Origin: Pseudomonadota bacterium
GTDB lineage: Bacteria > Pseudomonadota > Gammaproteobacteria > Burkholderiales > Burkholderiaceae
NCBI GenBank assembly: GCA_023441105.1
Contig: JAEZQX010000459.1
Span: 1 to 11,489, forward strand
DNA: 11,489 nucleotides
Reading direction: 5' to 3'
Part shown: piece after piece, positions 1 through 5,826 of the stretch
Layout: each line of letters opens with the position of its first letter
Numbering within the stretch: the first letter of the stretch is position 1
The notes under the pieces: model-generated
What the model saw: only the letters and a program-made list of their open reading frames with translations
Told to the model about the DNA's origin: nothing
Database searches by the model: none
Program-made: the position numbers and the translations under genes

Positions 1-1297
1 GCCATCGCCGCCGGCCGGCGACGCGACCTCGGCCGCCGCGCGCATCGACTACGACGCGGTCACCCGCTTCCGGATGGCCTGCCTGATCGCGGCCGCCCGG
101 CGCTTTTTCGCCGGCGACAGCTCGCGCGATGACTACAACCATTTCTGCGCCAGCGAGGCCGCCTGGCTCGACGACTACGCGCTGTTCATGGCGATCGGCG
201 GCGAGCATCCGGGGATGGCCTGGCCGGATTGGCCGGCGGCGCTGGCAGCCCGCGAGCATGATGCGCTGGCGCGGGCGCGCGAGCGGCTGCACGACAAGAT
301 CCAGTTCTGGCGCTTCGTGCAGTGGACCGCCTTTCGCCAGTGGGCGAGCGTCAAGCGCCATGCCAACGAACGGCAGGTTCGCATCATCGGCGACCTGCCG
401 ATCTTCGTCGCCCTGCACAGCGCCGACGTCTGGGCCCATCCCGCGCTCTTCGACCTCGACCGCGACCTGCGCCCGCGCGTGGTGGCCGGCGTGCCGCCGG
501 ACTACTTCAGCGCCACCGGCCAGTTGTGGGGCAATCCGCTGTACCGCTGGGACCGGCATGCCGAGGATGGCTATGCCTGGTGGATCCGCCGGGTCAAGGC
601 AGCGCTGACCATCGCCGACGTGGTGCGCATCGATCACTTCCGCGGCTTCGCCGCCTACTGGGAAGTGGCGGCGGATGCGCCGAACGCGATCGACGGGCGC
701 TGGGTGCCGGGACCGGGGCCGGCATTTTTCGACGCAGTCAAGGCGGCGCTCGATGGCGCGCCCGGCGCCGAGCCGGCGCGCGCTGCCGCCAGCGACGCGA
801 TGGCGCCACCGCTGCCGATCATCGCCGAGGACCTCGGCATCGTCACGCCCGACGTGACCGAGCTGCGCGAGGCCGCGGGGCTGCCCGGCATGCGGGTGCT
901 GCAGTTCGCCTTCGGCGACAACGCCCACAATCCCTACCTGCCGCACAACTTCGCCCGCGACACGGTGGTCTACAGCGGCACCCACGACAACGACACCAGC
1001 CTCGGCTGGTTCGGCGCGGCACCACCCGCCGAACGGGCCCGGGCACAGGTATACCTCAAAACCGACGGCCGCGAGATCAATTGGGATCTCATCCACGCGG
1101 CTTCGCAGTCGGTGGCGACAATGGCGATCTATCCTCTCCAGGATGTGCTGGGGCTCGGCAGCGAGGCTCGCATGAACCGGCCGGGCGATGCCGACGGCTG
1201 CTGGGGCTGGCGCTTCCAATGGCGCCAGGTGCAGCCGTGGCATGCGGACCGGCTGCGGCAGATATCGGCGGCGCACGGCAGGAACGGCTTGACCTGA
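1..1297 (+). CDS. malQ: 4-alpha-glucanotransferase (amylomaltase), C-terminal part
   Basis: GH77 enzyme that transfers alpha-1,4-glucan segments between malto-oligosaccharides and releases glucose. It is cytosolic and acts in glycogen and maltodextrin turnover. The frame is open from base 2, so the start lies outside the window and 431 codons are seen. Visible family motifs are GDLPIFVA, then GVPPDYFSATGQLWGNP, then RIDHFRG with the nucleophile Asp at codon 632-634. They are followed by IIAEDLG with the acid/base Glu at 827-829, and GTHDND with the third carboxylate Asp at 986-988. All three catalytic carboxylates are present, so the visible part looks intact. The stop TGA is at 1295-1297. 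The next gene follows 48 bases later on the same strand, with no clear terminator between. The other glycogen genes (glgA, glgC) lie 4.5 kb away on the opposite strand. Identification is firm from the motifs. Confidence 0.95.
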   Translation, partial: PSPPAGDATSAAARIDYDAVTRFRMACLIAAARRFFAGDSSRDDYNHFCASEAAWLDDYALFMAIGGEHPGMAWPDWPAALAAREHDALARARERLHDKIQFWRFVQWTAFRQWASVKRHANERQVRIIGDLPIFVALHSADVWAHPALFDLDRDLRPRVVAGVPPDYFSATGQLWGNPLYRWDRHAEDGYAWWIRRVKAALTIADVVRIDHFRGFAAYWEVAADAPNAIDGRWVPGPGPAFFDAVKAALDGAPGAEPARAAASDAMAPPLPIIAEDLGIVTPDVTELREAAGLPGMRVLQFAFGDNAHNPYLPHNFARDTVVYSGTHDNDTSLGWFGAAPPAERARAQVYLKTDGREINWDLIHAASQSVATMAIYPLQDVLGLGSEARMNRPGDADGCWGWRFQWRQVQPWHADRLRQISAAHGRNGLT

Positions 1298-1333
1298 AGC
1301 TTCCGACCGGGCGCGCCGATGGTGTGCTTTCCC

Positions 1334-1339
1334 GGAGGA
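1334..1339 (+). promoter_or_regulatory. Ribosome binding site of the Nramp-like gene
   Basis: GGAGGA ends 6 bases before the ATG at 1346. This strong site decides the start. The in-frame ATG at 1319 lies upstream of the site, has no Shine-Dalgarno of its own, and would add a non-conserved nonapeptide. Confidence 0.8.
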
Positions 1340-1345
1340 CTTCCC

Positions 1346-2662
1346 ATGGCTGCATCGAATGAAGCGTCGGAAATCGAAGCCGCGCACGCCGCTCACGCGC
1401 AGCGCGTCGACGACGACGAAGGGCGGCCGGCCCGCTGGAAGATCATCGGCCCCGGCCTGGTGGTCGCGGCCACCGGCGTCGGCGCGGCCGACATGGTCGC
1501 GACGCTGGTGGCCGGCTCGCGCTACGGCTATGGCCTGCTGTGGGCGGTGGTCGTCGGCGTGATCCTGAAGATCGTGCTGGTGGAGGGCGCCGGCCGCTAC
1601 ACCCTGTCCACCGGCAAGACGATCTTCGAAGGCTGGCGATCGCTTGGCCGGTGGACCACCTGGTACTTCGGCCCGTACATCGTGATCTGGGGGTTCGTCT
1701 ACGGCGCCACCGCCATGTCCTCGGCGGCCATGCCGCTGGCGGCCCTGTTCCCGGTGCTGGACCTCAAGGTATGGGCGGTGCTGATGGGCATCGCCGGCTT
1801 CGTCATGATCTGGTTCGGCCACTACGCCTTCTTCGAGAAGATCACCGCCGTGCTGGTCGGGATGATGTTCGTCACGGTCGTCGGCCTGGCCGTCATCGCC
1901 GCGCCCAACATCCCGGCGATGCTGGCCGGCCTGGTGCCGATGCTTCCCGAGGGCGGCGTGCTGTATACGCTGGCACTCGCCGGCGGCGTCGGCGGCACCA
2001 TCACCCTGGCGGCCTACGGCTACTGGCTGCGCGAGAAGGGCTGGTACACGCCCAAGTGGATGCGGGTCATGCGCATCGACAACACGATGGCCTACGTGAT
2101 CACCGGCATCTTCGTGATCGCGATGCTGATCGTCGGCGCGGAAGTCGTCCGTACCGCCGGCGTCTCGATCAGCGCCGGCGACGAGGGCCTGCTCGAGCTG
2201 ACCAACGTGCTCAACGAACGCTATGGCACCTTCATCGGCACCGGCTTCCTGGTCGGCTTCTGGGCGGCCTCCTTCTCGTCGGTGATCGGCGTCTGGAACG
2301 GCGTCTCGCTGATGTTCGCCGACTTCTGGGGCAACATGCGCGGCCTGCCGTCGGGCCATCCCGACACCCGCATCGGCGGCAAGTACTTCCGCTTCTACGT
2401 GCTGTGGCTGACCTTCCCGCCGATGATCCTGTTCCTGCTGGATCGGCCCATCGCCCTGATCCTGGCGTACGGCATCCTGGGATCGCTGTTCATGCCGTTC
2501 CTGGCCGTGACCCTGCTGGGCCTGCTCAACGGCAGCCGGGTGCCGAAGGCATGGGCCAACCGGCTGCATTCGAACATCATGCTCGGCATCTGCGCGCTGC
2601 TGTTCATCATCCTCGGCATCCAGCAGCTGGTATCGGCGCTGCGGCCGCTGATCGGCGGCTGA
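1346..2662 (+). CDS. Divergent Nramp (SLC11)-family membrane transporter
   Basis: 438-residue inner-membrane protein of the Nramp/SLC11 family (LeuT fold), usually a proton-coupled Mn2+/Fe2+ importer. A charged cytosolic N-terminus (about residues 1-32) precedes roughly 11 hydrophobic segments (about 35-52, 61-80, 106-137, 141-159, 166-185, 206-227, 249-268, 296-325, 347-365, 367-393, 408-430). The WKIIGPG entry to TM1 and the GSRYGYGLLW stretch align without gaps to MntH-type proteins as I remember them. In that alignment the TM1 metal-site motif DPGN is replaced by GAAD (46-49), and the TM6 MPH motif by TLA (about 220-222) within GGTITLAAYGYW. Substrate is therefore uncertain: another divalent ion such as Mg2+ (the Nramp-related NRMT proteins), or a non-metal solute. 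It starts 48 bases after malQ and ends 38 bases before the CMD gene, so it probably shares a transcript with the two enzymes downstream. Fold assignment is confident; function is not. Confidence 0.85.
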   Translation: MAASNEASEIEAAHAAHAQRVDDDEGRPARWKIIGPGLVVAATGVGAADMVATLVAGSRYGYGLLWAVVVGVILKIVLVEGAGRYTLSTGKTIFEGWRSLGRWTTWYFGPYIVIWGFVYGATAMSSAAMPLAALFPVLDLKVWAVLMGIAGFVMIWFGHYAFFEKITAVLVGMMFVTVVGLAVIAAPNIPAMLAGLVPMLPEGGVLYTLALAGGVGGTITLAAYGYWLREKGWYTPKWMRVMRIDNTMAYVITGIFVIAMLIVGAEVVRTAGVSISAGDEGLLELTNVLNERYGTFIGTGFLVGFWAASFSSVIGVWNGVSLMFADFWGNMRGLPSGHPDTRIGGKYFRFYVLWLTFPPMILFLLDRPIALILAYGILGSLFMPFLAVTLLGLLNGSRVPKAWANRLHSNIMLGICALLFIILGIQQLVSALRPLIGG

Positions 2663-2686
2663 TGCTTCGTGGATAATCGTCGGCAC

Positions 2687-2694
2687 AGGAGGGG
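2687..2694 (+). promoter_or_regulatory. Ribosome binding site of the CMD-family gene
   Basis: AGGAGGGG ends 6 bases before the ATG at 2701. It is a near-perfect anti-16S match and fixes that start. Confidence 0.75.
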
Positions 2695-2700
2695 GCACAG

Positions 2701-3096
2701 ATGAACGACGACGATGCGATGCGCACCGGCGTACAGATACGGCGCGACATGTTCGGCAGCGAGACGACCGATCGCCAGATCGCGCAGGCAAATGCCTTCA
2801 CCCGGCCGATGCAGGATGTCGTCAGCCGGTACTGCTTTGGCGAGACCTGGAGCCGTCCGGGCCTCGAGCGCCGCGAGCGCAGCCTGGTCACGCTGGGCGT
2901 GCTGTGCGCGCTCGGCCGGGCGCCTGAGCTCAAGGTGCATGTCGCCGGCGCCCTGAGCAATGGCGTCTCGCCGCTCGAGATCCGCGAGGCCCTGCTGCAC
3001 GCGATGGTCTACTGCGGGGTGCCGCTTGGCGTCGATGCCATCCGCAATGCCGCCGAGACCCTGTCCCAGCTGGGCATCGACCTCGACAACCTGTAG
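2701..3096 (+). CDS. Carboxymuconolactone decarboxylase-family protein
   Basis: 131-residue cytosolic protein of the CMD family (PcaC/AhpD superfamily). The PcaC branch decarboxylates 4-carboxymuconolactone in the protocatechuate branch of the beta-ketoadipate pathway. Visible signatures are FGETWSRPGLERRERSLVTLG (residues about 46-66), ELKVHVAGALSNGVSPLEIREALLH (about 76-100, with His80), and VYCGVPLGVDA (about 103-113). Length and motif order match stand-alone PcaC-type proteins. The CxxC peroxidase motif of AhpD is absent: cysteines 45, 69 and 105 are isolated, which favours a decarboxylase-like role over a peroxidase. No other pca gene is in the window, so calling it pcaC would overreach. 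It lies 38 bases after the transporter gene and 3 bases before the dehydrogenase, which suggests co-expression. It may act on a lactone or beta-keto acid specific to this module. Confidence 0.85.
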   Translation: MNDDDAMRTGVQIRRDMFGSETTDRQIAQANAFTRPMQDVVSRYCFGETWSRPGLERRERSLVTLGVLCALGRAPELKVHVAGALSNGVSPLEIREALLHAMVYCGVPLGVDAIRNAAETLSQLGIDLDNL

Positions 3097-3099
3097 ATC

Positions 3100-4047
3100 A
3101 TGCCAACCTCGCTTGCGATCGGCTTCATCGGCATCGGCAGCATGGGCTGGCCGATGGCTGCCAACCTGGTCAAGGCCGGCTATCCGGTGACGGTGCACGA
3201 CGCCGATCAGGCGCGCGTCGTCCGCTTCGCGGCCGAGCATGCCGCCGTCGGCGCCGACGACCCGGCGTCGCTGGGCCGGAAGGTCGACGTGGTGATCACC
3301 ATGCTGCCCAATGGCCGCCTGGTCCGCGAGGTGATCGGCCAGCTCGTGGCCGGTCTGCGGCCCGGCGCGGTGGTGATCGACATGAGCTCGTCCGATCCCA
3401 CCGGCACCCGCGCGCTCGGCCAGGAATTGGCCGGGGCCGGCGTGGCGCTGGTCGATGCGCCGGTCTCCGGGCTGGTGGACCGTGCCCGCAGCGGCTCGCT
3501 CACCATCATGATCGGCGCCGACGACGAGGCGGCGGTCCGGAAGGTGCAACCGGTGCTGGAATGCCTCGGCCAGCGACTGTTCCGCACCGGCGGCCTCGGC
3601 TGCGGCCACGCCATGAAGGCGCTCAACAACGTGGTTGCCGCCACCGCTTTCACCGTCACCGCCGAAGCGCTGCTGATCGGGCGGCGCTTCGGGCTGGATC
3701 CGAAGGTGATGACCGACATCCTCAACGTCTCGACTGGCCGCAGCTTCCATTCCGATGTCAGCTTCCCGGACCACGTCCTGACGCGGCGGTTCGCCACCGG
3801 CTTCACCCTCGGCCTGCTGGCCAAGGATGTCGGCATCGCCGCCGACCTCGGCGCCAGCGTCGAGGCGGAGGCACCGGTGGTGCAACTGGTGCGTCGCCTG
3901 TGGCAGGAGGGTTGCGAGGAGGTCGGCGCGGGAGAAGACAATTCGGCGATCGTGAAGCGCTGGGAGCGGGTCAACGGCGTCCGGCTGGAGAAGGAAACGG
4001 GGTCAGAGGAAACGGGGTCAGGACAACCTTCTCGTCCGGGTGAATAA
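3100..4047 (+). CDS. NAD(P)-dependent beta-hydroxyacid dehydrogenase (3-hydroxyisobutyrate dehydrogenase family)
   Basis: 315-residue cytosolic oxidoreductase of the 3-hydroxyisobutyrate/tartronate-semialdehyde reductase family. An N-terminal Rossmann domain opens with GFIGIGSMGWPMAANL (nucleotide-binding GxGxxG, residues 8-23). The substrate loop DAPVSG is at 119-124, with Ser123. The helical C-terminal domain carries the catalytic lysine K173 in GHAMKALNN. The usual glycine after DAPVSG is Leu125. The exact substrate cannot be read from sequence. The gene follows the CMD stop by 3 bases without a good Shine-Dalgarno, so translation is probably coupled. Family homology ends near WERVNGVRL (about 288-298). 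The last ~17 residues (ETGSEETGSG and onward) are translated from the GGGGTCAG repeats, and the stop TAA (4045-4047) lies just past the second copy. The repeats therefore appear to have replaced the native 3' end. Catalytic residues are intact, so the enzyme is probably active. Confidence 0.88.
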   Translation: MPTSLAIGFIGIGSMGWPMAANLVKAGYPVTVHDADQARVVRFAAEHAAVGADDPASLGRKVDVVITMLPNGRLVREVIGQLVAGLRPGAVVIDMSSSDPTGTRALGQELAGAGVALVDAPVSGLVDRARSGSLTIMIGADDEAAVRKVQPVLECLGQRLFRTGGLGCGHAMKALNNVVAATAFTVTAEALLIGRRFGLDPKVMTDILNVSTGRSFHSDVSFPDHVLTRRFATGFTLGLLAKDVGIAADLGASVEAEAPVVQLVRRLWQEGCEEVGAGEDNSAIVKRWERVNGVRLEKETGSEETGSGQPSRPGE

Positions 4048-4080
4048 GGAAGCGGGGTCAGGATATCCTTCTCGACCCGG
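3993..4080 (+). repeat. GGGGTCAG direct repeats, left side of repeat island
   Basis: Three direct copies of GGAA(A/G)CGGGGTCAG start at 3993, 4008 and 4048. The second and third copies extend to 33 bases each (4008-4040 and 4048-4080), start 40 bases apart, and match at about 28 of 33 positions. They share the downstream block CCTTCTCG. The third contains the palindrome AGGATATCCT. The first two copies lie inside the dehydrogenase reading frame. Confidence 0.85.
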
Positions 4081-4099
4081 CGACTGCGGGGGCGGGTCG
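4073..4099 (+). terminator. Possible weak terminator hairpin after the dehydrogenase gene
   Basis: CGACCCG (4073-4079) pairs with CGGGTCG (4093-4099) across a 13-base loop. The following bases (TTCTGGGCTTT) are only moderately T-rich, so intrinsic termination is uncertain. Confidence 0.25.
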
Positions 4100-4228
4100 T
4101 TCTGGGCTTTGGATGCCGCTACCGCGGTCGATGAGCAACCCTGGCGGGCGCAAAGGGTGACCGCCAACCGCCGGCGGATGAACACGATGTGACCCGGTTG
4201 CGCGAGATCTGCCGACGCGGCCTGCGGC

Positions 4229-4246
4229 GCGTTTCCGCGGAAACGC
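4229..4246. repeat. 18-base perfect palindrome
   Basis: GCGTTTCCGCGGAAACGC reads the same on both strands. It lies mid-way between convergent genes, so it could be a protein-binding site, a REP-like hairpin or a bidirectional transcription stop. No T-tract follows on either side. Confidence 0.6.
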
Positions 4247-4271
4247 ACCGGAGCTCGCGCATGTGTCGACC

Positions 4272-4301
4272 GCGCATGCGTCTACTGCGCATCGCATGCG
4301 C
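4272..4301. repeat. 9-base inverted repeat (hairpin)
   Basis: GCGCATGCG (4272-4280) and CGCATGCGC (4293-4301) are exact reverse complements separated by 12 bases. A further GCGCATG lies just upstream at 4257-4263. This gives a stable GC-rich stem, consistent with a REP-like structure inside the island. Confidence 0.5.
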
Positions 4302-4455
4302 CTCAGGCTCTTGCTGCTCCAATGGATTCGTCAATGCGATGGCCGCGCTGCGCGCCCGCGCGGGAGGACTGCCCGCTGCCGGCCCTCGACCTCAAAGCTT
4401 GCGTCTTCCGGTTCCAGACGAAACTTGCACCGGCCCGGTTCCCGCGGCTCCAGGC

Positions 4456-4554
4456 AAATTTGCTCTGCCCCCGTTTGCTCCCGGTCCCCCAGGTAATTTG
4501 CTCTGACCCCGGTTTACGCTGGTTCGCGAATTTGCTCTGACCCCGGTTTACGCG
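4456..4554 (-). repeat. Inverted GGGGTCAGAGCAAATT repeats, right side of repeat island
   Basis: Three copies read on the - strand. Two are near-identical: AATTTGCTCTGACCCCGGTT starting at 4495 and 4529, 34 bases apart, each followed by TACGC. One is degenerate, starting at 4457 with CTGCCCCC in place of CTGACCCC. The orientation is opposite to the copies at 3993-4080. The rightmost copy contains the TAA stop (4550-4548) of the LysR gene. Confidence 0.85.
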
Positions 4555-5543
4555 TTGGCGGCGTCGCCGCTATAGCGCGCGGGGGGCACCTCCACCTTGA
4601 AGGACTTGTCGACAAGCCGCCCGACTGCGCCACGCAGCCAGGCGTGGGCGGGCGACGCTTCGTGGCGGCGATGCCACAGCATGTCGACCTGCAGCAGCAA
4701 CGGCACCTGCACCGGCAGCGGCTGCCAGGCGAGTCGATCGGCGATGCCGGTGGCGGGGATGAAGTCGCGCGGCAGGATGGTGAGCAGGTCGGACTGGGTC
4801 ACCACTTGGGCGGCAGTGAAGAACTGGTTGACGGTGAGCACCACCCGCCGTACCCGCTTGATGGCGGCCAGCGCCTCGTCGATGAAGCCGAACGGACGCC
4901 CGGAGAAGCTGACCAGCAGGTGGCGCGCCGCGCAGTAGGCGTCGAGCGATATCGGCGATGCCGCCAACGGATGATCGCGGCGCATCACGCAGACGTACTG
5001 GCCACTGTAGACCGGCGCATGGCCGAAGGTGTCGGGCGTGTCCTCCTGCATCTCGCCGAGCGTGATGGCGGCGACCACGGCCGGGAAGTAGCCGACCGCC
5101 ATCTGCACTTCATCCCCCTCCAGAAGCGGCCGCGGATCGCGCGTAGTAAGTGGTCGCACTCTCATTGAGGCGCATGGAGCCTCGGACTCCATGATCTGCA
5201 GCAACCTCGGAATGAGGATCGCCGAGGTGGCGTCGGCCATCGCCAGGACGAAGGTATCGCGGGTGGTCGCGGGGTCGAAGTCGATCGGCGCGATCGCCGA
5301 CTTCAGGCTGGCAAGCGCTTCGCGCACGGCGGGCCAGATCGACAGCGCGAAGGGCGTGGGTACGACGCCGTACCCGGCCCGCGTCACCAACTCGTCGCCG
5401 AGCGCGTCGCGCAGGCGGCGCAGGGCATTGCTCGCGGCAGGCTGCGTGATCGCCAGGTTGCGGGCGGCGCGGGTGAGGTTGCGCTCGGCCATCACCTCGT
5501 CGAAGACTCGCAGCAGGTTCAGATCGAGAGTCAGGAAGTTCAT
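4548..5543 (-). CDS. LysR-family transcriptional regulator (NodD/NahR-like)
   Basis: 331-residue DNA-binding regulator. The N-terminal winged helix-turn-helix occupies about residues 1-65, starting LDLNLLRVFDEV, followed by the classic helix AITQPAASNALRRLRDALGD. A periplasmic-binding-protein-like effector domain follows, with a C-terminal part near LPRDFIPATGIADRL as in aromatic-catabolism regulators. I chose the ATG at 5543 because GAGGTGG (5554-5548) precedes it and LysR proteins begin just before this motif. An upstream in-frame ATG at 5579 would add 12 unconserved residues. It converges on the transporter/CMD/dehydrogenase block and may regulate it, or the small ORF upstream. The effector is unknown. 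At 331 residues it is slightly long for the family. Its stop lies within an inverted GGGGTCAG repeat, so the last residues (around SGDAANA) may have been altered by the repeat. Confidence 0.9.
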   Translation of the reverse strand: MNFLTLDLNLLRVFDEVMAERNLTRAARNLAITQPAASNALRRLRDALGDELVTRAGYGVVPTPFALSIWPAVREALASLKSAIAPIDFDPATTRDTFVLAMADATSAILIPRLLQIMESEAPCASMRVRPLTTRDPRPLLEGDEVQMAVGYFPAVVAAITLGEMQEDTPDTFGHAPVYSGQYVCVMRRDHPLAASPISLDAYCAARHLLVSFSGRPFGFIDEALAAIKRVRRVVLTVNQFFTAAQVVTQSDLLTILPRDFIPATGIADRLAWQPLPVQVPLLLQVDMLWHRRHEASPAHAWLRGAVGRLVDKSFKVEVPPARYSGDAANA

Positions 5544-5547
5544 GTCG

Positions 5548-5554
5548 CCACCTC
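5548..5554 (-). promoter_or_regulatory. Ribosome binding site of the LysR gene
   Basis: GAGGTGG on the - strand, with its GAGG core 7 bases before the ATG at 5543. It supports the shorter 331-residue start. Confidence 0.6.
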
Positions 5555-5594
5555 GCCCCGGCGCACAGGCCGAAGTCAATCATCACGGCAGGAC

Positions 5595-5647
5595 ATGATA
5601 TCCATGACACATATAAATTTGCAAAATGGTAGCGTCGGCCGCATAGT
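5595..5647. promoter_or_regulatory. Candidate divergent promoter pair (LysR gene and small ORF)
   Basis: The AT-rich patch in this otherwise GC-rich window centres on the palindrome TTGCAA (5619-5624), usable as a -35 on either strand. On the - strand it is followed after 18 bases by TATCAT (5600-5595), about 50 bases before the LysR start. On the + strand it is followed after 17 bases by CATAGT (5642-5647), about 60 bases before the small ORF. An ATAT-N9-ATAT pair (5598-5614) contains T-N11-A (5601, 5613) and could be a LysR-type binding box. All are consensus matches by eye only. Confidence 0.35.
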
Positions 5648-5695
5648 AGCTTTCAACCAACAGCCCCATCGCGGCACGATCCCCTCCCACTCAGC

Positions 5696-5700
5696 AGGAA
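5696..5700 (+). promoter_or_regulatory. Ribosome binding site of the small ORF
   Basis: AGGAA ends 6 bases before the ATG at 5707. It is the main reason to treat the 39-codon frame as a possible gene. Confidence 0.5.
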
Positions 5701-5706
5701 TACAAC

Positions 5707-5826
5707 ATGGCTACCCGTCAGACTACCCATCAAGGACTCGAACGCGTCGTCGTGATCTCCGCCAACCTCGGCCGGATGATCCGCGCGATTGCCGGTTCGC
5801 TCTCGATCAACCCGAAGCAGCGTTGA
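5707..5826 (+). CDS. Putative 39-residue small protein
   Basis: Short frame from ATG 5707 to TGA 5824-5826, preceded by AGGAA at good spacing and a possible promoter about 60 bases upstream. The product starts MATRQTTHQG, has a hydrophobic/amphipathic middle (VVVISANLGRMIRAIAGSLS, residues about 14-33) and ends with the basic tail NPKQR. Third codon positions in residues 10-38 are mostly G or C, as in real genes of this genome. I do not recognise the family. It could be a small membrane-associated protein or a regulator linked to the divergent LysR gene. Its last 20 bases overlap the 3' end of glgA in antisense. It may be a chance ORF, but the start context is better than chance ORFs usually show. 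Confidence 0.45.
   Translation: MATRQTTHQGLERVVVISANLGRMIRAIAGSLSINPKQR

Larger units (their letters stand above)
3993..4554. other. Repeat island between convergent genes; candidate non-autonomous mobile element
   Basis: The ~500 bases between the convergent genes hold no convincing gene. The island is bounded by forward GGGGTCAG motifs on the left and the same motif inverted on the right (CTCTGACCCC), giving a terminal-inverted-repeat-like outline of about 560 bases. The interior (4081-4455) holds an 18-base perfect palindrome (4229-4246) and a 9-base inverted repeat (4272-4280 with 4293-4301). Short open frames in it show no recognisable domain. Motifs of this GGGGTCAGAG type are, from my memory of proteobacterial genomes, common around REP-associated tyrosine transposase (RAYT) genes. 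An element mobilised in trans is thus plausible but unproven. No transposase remnant was recognised. Confidence 0.5.

Noticed and set aside
1319..1345. Upstream ATG for the Nramp-like gene
   Set aside because: The strong GGAGGA lies after it and is placed correctly for the ATG at 1346.
2395..3885. Long - strand open frame of 496 codons opposite the CMD and dehydrogenase genes
   Set aside because: It overlaps two clear genes in antisense, has His/Asp/Gly-rich composition typical of a GC-rich complementary frame, and shows no domain.
3993..4080. CRISPR-like array
   Set aside because: Only three imperfect copies with 15- and 40-base periods, partly coding, and no cas genes.
4081..4506. Short open frames in the repeat island as genes or a transposase remnant
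   Set aside because: No recognisable domain on either strand and no convincing ribosome binding site; composition is irregular.
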